Shown: positions 59,047-64,000 of the stretch, piece after piece | Layout: the number at the start of each line of letters is the position of its first letter | Position numbering within the stretch: position 1 is the stretch's first letter | Origin: JAFARE01 sp963777285 | GTDB taxonomy: Bacteria > Chloroflexota > Dormibacteria > Aeolococcales > Aeolococcaceae | DNA length: 64,000 nt | NCBI GenBank assembly: GCA_963777285.1 | Contig: CAVZPR010000001.1 | Location: 992,001-1,056,000, forward strand | Direction: 5' to 3' | Translations under genes and position numbers: made by a program | The notes under the pieces: generated by a model | Told to the model about the DNA's origin: nothing | Seen by the model: the letters and a program-made list of their open reading frames with translations, nothing else | Database searches by the model: none

Positions 59047-60077
59047 TTCGCGGGCTGATCCGCACCGGCGCGCTGGCCGCGGCCGGCGTCGCCCTCTGGG
59101 ACTGGGAGCGCCGCCGCGACCTCGCCCGGCTGCACGCCGACGCCGAGTGGGGGGAGCTGAATCGCCCCCTCAGAGGCCGCAGCGTCGCGGTGCGCGGCGG
59201 CGACGGCGCCGAGCTGCACGCCGAGGTGTTCGGTCCTGACGAGGCGCCGACCATCGTGCTGGTCCATGGCTGGACCTGCAACCTGACCTTCTGGCACTAC
59301 CAGATCCGCGACCTGTCGCGGTACTTCCGCATCGTCGCGTACGACCAGCGCGGCCATGGCGCCAGCGAGGTGCCCCAGGACGAGGACTCGTACAGCGCGG
59401 ACACCCTGGCCGGCGACCTGCAGGCGGTGCTCGACGCAACCGTTCCGCAAGGGCAGCGCTGCGTGGTCGCCGGACACTCCATGGGCGGCATGACCATCGT
59501 CGCCTGGGCGGGCCGTCACCCCGAGGCTGTGGCCCAGCGGCTGGCCGCGGCGGCGCTGGTCAACACAGGAATGGATCAGCTCGCCGCACGCCTGCTCATC
59601 CTCGGGCCCCGCGTCGGCAGCCGCATCCACCAGGCGGTGATCCCGCCCCTGGTCACGATGCCCCGGGCGCCGCGGGCGATGTTCGAGCCCATCAGCCTGC
59701 GCCTCATCCATCGGATCGTGGCCGGCCCCGACGCGTCCCCCGGGCGGGTGGCCTTCATGCACCGCATGGTCCTCAGCTGCCCGGCGCCGGTGCGGGCCGG
59801 ATTCGGCCGCTTGTTCACCGACCTCGACCTGAGCGGCTCCGTTCCCGACCTCGACGTGCCCACGACGGTCATCGCCGGCGAGCTCGACCGGCTGCTGCCA
59901 CCGTGGCACTCGCAGCAGCTCGCCGGCCGCCTGCCCCAGCTGGTCGAGCTGGTCGAGCTGCCCCGGATGGGCCACATGTGCCCCATCGAGGCGCCGGAGG
60001 CGGTCACAGCGACCCTGCGCCAGCTCGCCGCCGGCGCCCTGGCAGAGACGCGGCCCTCCCCGGTGCATGCAGGCTGA
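59043..60077 (+). CDS. Alpha/beta hydrolase
   Basis: The 344-residue hydrolase has the nucleophile elbow AGHSMGGM (Ser near 140), the oxyanion segment VHGWTCNLTFW, the acid in the IAGELDRLLPP region and the catalytic His in MGHMCPIE. A short hydrophobic N-terminus (LIRTGALAAAGVALWDW) could anchor it to the membrane. GTG 59043 overlaps the DUF2277 stop. Substrate unknown; epoxide hydrolase, haloperoxidase-like or esterase are all possible. Confidence 0.88.
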   Translation: MIRGLIRTGALAAAGVALWDWERRRDLARLHADAEWGELNRPLRGRSVAVRGGDGAELHAEVFGPDEAPTIVLVHGWTCNLTFWHYQIRDLSRYFRIVAYDQRGHGASEVPQDEDSYSADTLAGDLQAVLDATVPQGQRCVVAGHSMGGMTIVAWAGRHPEAVAQRLAAAALVNTGMDQLAARLLILGPRVGSRIHQAVIPPLVTMPRAPRAMFEPISLRLIHRIVAGPDASPGRVAFMHRMVLSCPAPVRAGFGRLFTDLDLSGSVPDLDVPTTVIAGELDRLLPPWHSQQLAGRLPQLVELVELPRMGHMCPIEAPEAVTATLRQLAAGALAETRPSPVHAG

Positions 60078-60086
60078 GCGGCGCCG

Positions 60087-61028
60087 GTGAGCGCCGCGCC
60101 GCGCCGCGTCCTGGTCACCGGCGGGGCCGGCTTCATCGGCACCCACAGCGTCGACGCGCTGCTCGCGGGCGGCGCCACGATCATGGTCGTCGACGACCTG
60201 CGCCACCGCTCCCACCGCCCGCTGGCCGGTGCCGCCGAGCTGGCGGTGCACGACGTGGCCGAGGAAGCGGCTCGAGACGCCGTGACCGCCTTCCGTCCCG
60301 ACGCCGTCCTGCATCTCGCGGCCCAGGGCGGCGTGAACCGTTCTTGGCGGCAGCCCGCCGACGACGCGCGCTGCAACGTGCTGGGCACGGTGAGCATGCT
60401 GCAGGCTGCGGTGGACGCCGGCTGCACGCGCTTCGTCATGGCCTCGTCTGGCGGAGCCCTGTACGGCGACGCTGTGCGTCTCCCGTCGGCCGAGGGCGAC
60501 CCGACGGCGCCGCGGTCGCCGTACGGGACGGCCAAGCTGGCGTGCGAGGCGTACCTTCGCTTGTTCGCGGCGATGCGAGGCCTGAGCGTTTGCGCGCTGC
60601 GCTACGGCAACGTATACGGGCCGGGGCAGGACGGGACGGGCGAGGCCGGGCTCGTGGCCATCTCCTGCCACCGCCTGCTGGCGGGCGAAGCGCCCGCGGT
60701 GCGCGGCGACGGGGAGCAGACGCGCGACTTCGTCTACGTGGCGGACGTCGCCGCCGCCAACCGCCTGGCGATCGACGGCACCGCAGCCGGCGCATTCAAC
60801 ATCGGCACCGGGGTGGAGACGCCGGTCAGGGCCGTGGCCGAGCGGCTCTGCGAGGCGGACGGCGCAGGGCGCACCCCGGAACCGGCGCCGGCGGTCGCCC
60901 AGGAGGTGCGCCGTAGCTGCCTCGACCCGAGCCTCGCCGGCCGTGAGCTGGGCTGGCGGGCGACGACGTCTCTCAGCGACGGGCTGACGGCGACGTATCA
61001 GAGCTTCCGCGAGGCGGCGCCGCGCTGA
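60087..61028 (+). CDS. NAD-dependent epimerase/dehydratase (GalE-like extended SDR)
   Basis: The 313-residue enzyme has the NAD motif GGAGFIGTH, the catalytic SSGGALYGD and YGTAKLACEAY (Tyr-Lys), and RYGNVYGPGQD, typical of UDP-glucose 4-epimerases. GTG 60087 lies nine bases after the hydrolase stop, so all three plus-strand genes may form one operon. The stop overlaps by 56 bases with the end of the opposing GT2 gene. It probably makes a UDP-sugar for surface glycan. Confidence 0.88.
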   Translation: MSAAPRRVLVTGGAGFIGTHSVDALLAGGATIMVVDDLRHRSHRPLAGAAELAVHDVAEEAARDAVTAFRPDAVLHLAAQGGVNRSWRQPADDARCNVLGTVSMLQAAVDAGCTRFVMASSGGALYGDAVRLPSAEGDPTAPRSPYGTAKLACEAYLRLFAAMRGLSVCALRYGNVYGPGQDGTGEAGLVAISCHRLLAGEAPAVRGDGEQTRDFVYVADVAAANRLAIDGTAAGAFNIGTGVETPVRAVAERLCEADGAGRTPEPAPAVAQEVRRSCLDPSLAGRELGWRATTSLSDGLTATYQSFREAAPR

Positions 61029-61773
61029 GCGCGGCGGGGTGCCAGCGCAGCGCGAGCCAGACCCGCAGACGCACCACGTCGCGCAGCGCCCGGGCGACCG
61101 GGATGAGGCGGCCGCCGGAGCGGCGCCCGGCGAGGCGAGGCAGGTGCTGCACCGGCACCTGCAGCACGCGGAACCGCTGACGGTGCGCCTTGAAGAAGAT
61201 CTCGGGGTTGAACACCGCCGAGCGCGCGTGAATGGGTGAAACGGCTGCGTACAGCTCGCGGCTCATCACCTTGAGCCCGCAGTCGAAGTCGCGCTCCCGG
61301 ATGCCGAAGGCCACCCGCACCACGCGGTTGTACACGCCGCTGACGAACGACCGGTGCCAGGGGTCGGCACGCCGCGCCCGGATCCCGGCAACGAGGTCTG
61401 CCTGCGCGGTGCGGCCGAGCAGCATCGCCAGGTCGTGCGGGTCGAACTGGCCGTCGCCGTCCATGAACGCGAGGTACCTGCCGCGCGACGCGCGCAGCCC
61501 GTCGCACACGGTGGCCGCGTAGCCGCGCTTCGCGTCGTGGCGCACCGCGTGCAGACGCGATGCGTCGTCACCCAAAGCCGTGCGCGCCGCGTCGACCGTC
61601 CCGTCGCTGCTGCCGTCATCGACGAGCACGATCTCCCAGTCGGCGTCGAACCCGGCCAGCGCTTCGCGCGCGCCCTGCACCACACCGCCGATGTTCTCGG
61701 CCTCGTTGTGCGCCGGAATGGTCAGGCTGACGGCGGGCGCCGCCGGCCGCGCACCCGCGTCGCTAGGCGACAG
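60973..61773 (-). CDS. Polyprenyl-phosphate GT2 glycosyltransferase (DPM1-like)
   Basis: The 266-residue GT2 enzyme has the N-terminal LTIPAHNEAENIGG, the VLVDDGSSDGT donor site, and the catalytic FMDGDGQFDPHD with DxD, typical of dolichol-phosphate mannosyltransferase-like enzymes. A C-terminal segment lacks clear membrane helices. No ATG, GTG or TTG precedes LTIPAHNE in frame; CTG 61773, inside the upstream epimerase gene with GAGG nine bases before it, is the best start. It likely transfers a sugar, perhaps sulfoquinovose, to polyprenyl phosphate. Confidence 0.82.
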   Translation of the reverse strand: MSPSDAGARPAAPAVSLTIPAHNEAENIGGVVQGAREALAGFDADWEIVLVDDGSSDGTVDAARTALGDDASRLHAVRHDAKRGYAATVCDGLRASRGRYLAFMDGDGQFDPHDLAMLLGRTAQADLVAGIRARRADPWHRSFVSGVYNRVVRVAFGIRERDFDCGLKVMSRELYAAVSPIHARSAVFNPEIFFKAHRQRFRVLQVPVQHLPRLAGRRSGGRLIPVARALRDVVRLRVWLALRWHPAALSAAPPRGSSDTSPSARR

Positions 61774-63064
61774 GTCTCACGGCCTCGCGCTGTGCCGGCC
61801 GGTGCAGCGCAGACCCGTTGGACTGGGAGCGCTGCTCCGGAACCTGCGATTCGCGCTGCGCACGCGGCGCGCCCACGAGCGTGCGCGTGGCCACGGCGCC
61901 GGTTCTCCAGTCGACGTTGGGCACCTGCAGCACCTTGAGGTCGACGGCGTCGCGGTGCCGCTCCACCAGCTGGATCACCGAGTCGATGAGAGTGCTGCGC
62001 AGCAGATGCGGCTGCAGCCCCAGGTCGATCAGCGCCTGGTGCTTGGCGTTGTAATAGTGCTGCTCCAGCTCGACGCGCGGATTGGGGATGTGGTCGATCA
62101 CGGTGTCGAGTCCGTGCTCGGCGCGAGCGCTCTGCACCAGCTCCGCCAGCTGCAACACCGAGAATTGCTCGGTGAACTGGTTGAAGACGCGATACTCGCC
62201 GGGCTGCGGTGGGTTCTCGATGCTGATGCGGATGCACTGCAGCGTGTCGCGGATGTCGAGGAAGCCGCGCGTCTGGCCCCCCTCGCCGTACACGGTCAGC
62301 GGCTGTCCCACCGCAGCCTGCACGCAGAAGCGGTTGAGCACCGTTCCCCAGATGACGTCGTAGTCGAAACGCGTCGCCAGCGCCGCGTTGCCCTCAGCCT
62401 CCTCGGTGGTGCAGCCGTACACCACGCCCTGGTTGAGGTCCGTGGCGCGCAGCCCCCAGATGCGGCAGGCGAAGTGCATGTTGTGGCTGTCGTGCACCTT
62501 GGACAGGTGGTAGAAGCTGCCCGGCATCTTGGGGAATGGCAGCCGGTCGCTGCGCCCGTTGTGCTCGATGGTGATGAACCCCTCTTCGATGTCGATGTTG
62601 GGCGTGCCGTACTCGCCCATCGTGCCGAGCTTCACCAGGTGGCATTCGGGCGCGTGCTCGCGCATGGCGAAGAGCAGGTTGAGCGTGCCGGTGACGTTGT
62701 TGATCTGCGTCATCACCGCGTGCTCGCGGTCGATCATCGAGAACGGCGCGCTGCGCTGCTCGCCGAAGTGCACGATCGCCTCGGGGCGCGTCTCGCGGAT
62801 CAGCGACGACATGGCCTCGGCGTCGCAGATGTCCAGGCGCCGCCAGTCGATCTCCGAGCCGCCGGCGCGCGACCAGGCGCGCACGCGCTCGGCCATGGAA
62901 CGGATCCTGACCAGCGACGACGTGCCCCCTTCGCGGTCCCAGCGGCGCCGCACCAGGTTGTCGACGGCGATCACGCGGTAGCCCTGAGCGGAGAGGTGGA
63001 GTGACGTGGGCCAGCCGAGATATCCGTCGGCTCCCAGAACGATGACCGTGGCCGTGCGGCCCAT
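61763..63064 (-). CDS. sqdB: UDP-sulfoquinovose synthase-like enzyme
   Basis: The 433-residue extended SDR matches SQD1/SqdB, which makes UDP-sulfoquinovose from UDP-glucose and sulfite for sulfolipids or sulfo-glycans. Diagnostic motifs: GADGYLGWPTSLHL, HFGEQRSAPFSMID, KLGTMGEYGTPNIDIEEG, and the catalytic YHLSKVHDSHN with Tyr and Lys. A C-terminal tail of about 45 residues (after VDWRTGAVATRTLVGAP) is not part of the usual enzyme. ATG 63064 has an ideal ribosome site (AAGGAGGT). It heads a two-gene operon with a GT2 gene that starts within it. Confidence 0.92.
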   Translation of the reverse strand: MGRTATVIVLGADGYLGWPTSLHLSAQGYRVIAVDNLVRRRWDREGGTSSLVRIRSMAERVRAWSRAGGSEIDWRRLDICDAEAMSSLIRETRPEAIVHFGEQRSAPFSMIDREHAVMTQINNVTGTLNLLFAMREHAPECHLVKLGTMGEYGTPNIDIEEGFITIEHNGRSDRLPFPKMPGSFYHLSKVHDSHNMHFACRIWGLRATDLNQGVVYGCTTEEAEGNAALATRFDYDVIWGTVLNRFCVQAAVGQPLTVYGEGGQTRGFLDIRDTLQCIRISIENPPQPGEYRVFNQFTEQFSVLQLAELVQSARAEHGLDTVIDHIPNPRVELEQHYYNAKHQALIDLGLQPHLLRSTLIDSVIQLVERHRDAVDLKVLQVPNVDWRTGAVATRTLVGAPRAQRESQVPEQRSQSNGSALHRPAQREAVRPVA

Positions 63065-63208
63065 GGAGACCTCCTTGCGGAAAAGGAATGCGCGCCAACG
63101 CCGGGGGCAGGCGCCCTTCCCCGGGATTATCTCCAAGCAGACGGCGTTGCGGTGCGAATGATCTGCGGAGAGGCACACGGCGGGCTTCTTTCGTGACAAT
63201 GTGTCGCC

Positions 63209-64000
63209 ATGGCCTCCCCGGCTTCCAAGCGCCGTCGCGCCCTCATCCGGGCCGCCGTGACGAGCGTCGTCTCAGTCGCGATCCTGATCCTGGTGTGGCG
63301 TGCGTTGGGGCACTCGATCGCCTGGGAGGGGCTCCATCTGTCGCCCATCCCGGTGGTGCTCGCGGCGGCCGGCGCCTTCGCGTTCCTCTGCGGGCGAGCC
63401 TGGCGCTTCTGGCTGTTCCTGCCTCGGCAGGAGGGCACGCCGCCTGAGCTCCTCGGCGTCACCGCGGCCTCGTGGGCCGCCGGCCTGCTGCTGCCGGGTC
63501 CCTCGGCGGACGTCGCCTTCGTCGCCCTCGCCCGCCGCCGCCTCGGCGTGGGCGTGGCCCGGGCGTCCGGCGTGGCCGTGATCGCCAGGATCCTGGACGT
63601 CGTCAGCCTCTGCGCCGTGGCCGTGCTCGCGGCCCTGGTCACCGCCGGGGGCCAGTCCACCGCGGTCGTCGCCAGCGCGGCCGTGGTAGGCGCCGCCGGA
63701 GCCGCCGGCCTGGGGGTCCTGCTGGCGCCGCGGCCGCGACGTGCGCTGCTGCGCGTCGTGTCGCGCGTCCCCCGGGTGGCGCCGTTCGCCGGCCGCATCG
63801 ACAACGCCCTCGACGAGCTGGCCACCGGCCCTCGCTGGATCGCCCTGGCGGTGAGCACAGCCGGCTGCCGCCTGGCGACCGCCCTGCAGTACTTCGCGCT
63901 CTTCCAGCTGGTGGGCCTGCACCTCGGCTTCTGGCCCACCTGGTTCGTGCTGTCGATCCGCACCCTCCTCTTCACCGTCCCCATCCAGGGAATCGCCGGG
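63209..64000 (+). CDS. LPG_synthase_TM / AglD-type membrane protein, N-terminal part
   Basis: The frame from ATG 63209 runs open to the window end (264 codons). It encodes a polytopic protein with six or more helices and segments SWAAGLLLPGPSADVAFVAL and VAVIARILDVVSLCAVAVL, matching the lysylphosphatidylglycerol synthase TM domain family (also AglD/YbhN-like). Such proteins move or modify lipid-linked substrates. It is divergent from the sulfoquinovose synthase gene, 144 bases away. The C-terminus is not visible. Confidence 0.8.
   Translation, partial: MASPASKRRRALIRAAVTSVVSVAILILVWRALGHSIAWEGLHLSPIPVVLAAAGAFAFLCGRAWRFWLFLPRQEGTPPELLGVTAASWAAGLLLPGPSADVAFVALARRRLGVGVARASGVAVIARILDVVSLCAVAVLAALVTAGGQSTAVVASAAVVGAAGAAGLGVLLAPRPRRALLRVVSRVPRVAPFAGRIDNALDELATGPRWIALAVSTAGCRLATALQYFALFQLVGLHLGFWPTWFVLSIRTLLFTVPIQGIAG

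Noticed and set aside
1..64000. CRISPR arrays, transposases, integrases, phage genes and rRNA.
   Set aside because: Searched by eye; no regular direct repeats or such coding motifs were seen.

Overview
The window is a high-GC bacterial chromosome segment. GTG starts are very common, genes are tightly packed, and many neighbours overlap by ATGA or GTGA. The gene set (caa3-type CtaG with a CtaC/D/E oxidase, oxygen-tolerant-looking 2-oxoacid:ferredoxin oxidoreductase, glutamic peptidases, stand-alone TrpB2, DrrAB-like exporter, MarP-like protease, DUF2277) points to a Terrabacteria soil lineage such as Candidatus Dormibacterota/Chloroflexota or a deep actinobacterial relative. That placement is an inference from gene content; no rRNA is present.

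Layout. 1-3.2 kb (+): the tail of a PQQ-type beta-propeller protein that appears frameshifted, then NAD synthetase (nadE) and inorganic pyrophosphatase (ppa) one base apart. 3.2-9.6 kb (-): a five-gene operon with overlapping or nearly touching genes: a GltD-like FAD/Fe-S subunit (apparently CTG-initiated), KOR alpha(gamma) and beta, then a soluble GAF-histidine kinase and a receiver-only regulator. 9.8-16.6 kb (+): a sarcosine-oxidase-like flavoenzyme, then a terminal oxidase operon (cupredoxin-like protein, CtaC, CtaD, CtaE, CtaG, TlpA-like lipoprotein). 16.7-18 kb (+): a secreted EXORDIUM/metallopeptidase-like protein ending in a strong terminator. 18-23.6 kb (-): acyl-ACP thioesterase, Lon, a degenerate-EAL/GAF/GGDEF protein and adenine phosphoribosyltransferase. 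23.7-37.7 kb is mixed: two G1-type glutamic peptidases, a DrrAB-like ABC exporter, small membrane proteins, a polysaccharide deacetylase, beta-propeller lipoproteins, TrpB2 and a SIS-domain protein.

37.7-41.2 kb is a sparse, relic-like stretch of short hypothetical genes, including a toxin-antitoxin pair whose toxin is frameshifted. 42.6-47.4 kb (-) is a compact sugar/glycan operon: split transketolase, GT2, NAD-dependent epimerase and a GT39-like membrane transferase. It sits beside a large secreted arylsulfotransferase fused to a lectin-type propeller and a tRNA-Pro(UGG). 50.6-58.7 kb carries a MarP-like membrane serine protease, an L,D-transpeptidase, a pyridine-nucleotide-disulfide oxidoreductase, a complete OpuC/ProU-type osmoprotectant ABC transporter and a small lipoprotein. 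58.8-64 kb has DUF2277, an alpha/beta hydrolase and a sugar epimerase (+), facing a UDP-sulfoquinovose-synthase-like gene plus GT2 (-), then the start of a LPG-synthase/AglD-type flippase-like membrane protein that runs off the window.

Functionally the segment combines central redox metabolism (KOR, oxidase, NAD synthesis), envelope building (glycan and sulfo-sugar genes, deacetylase, L,D-transpeptidase) and a rich secretome. No CRISPR array, rRNA, integrase, transposase or phage gene was seen.
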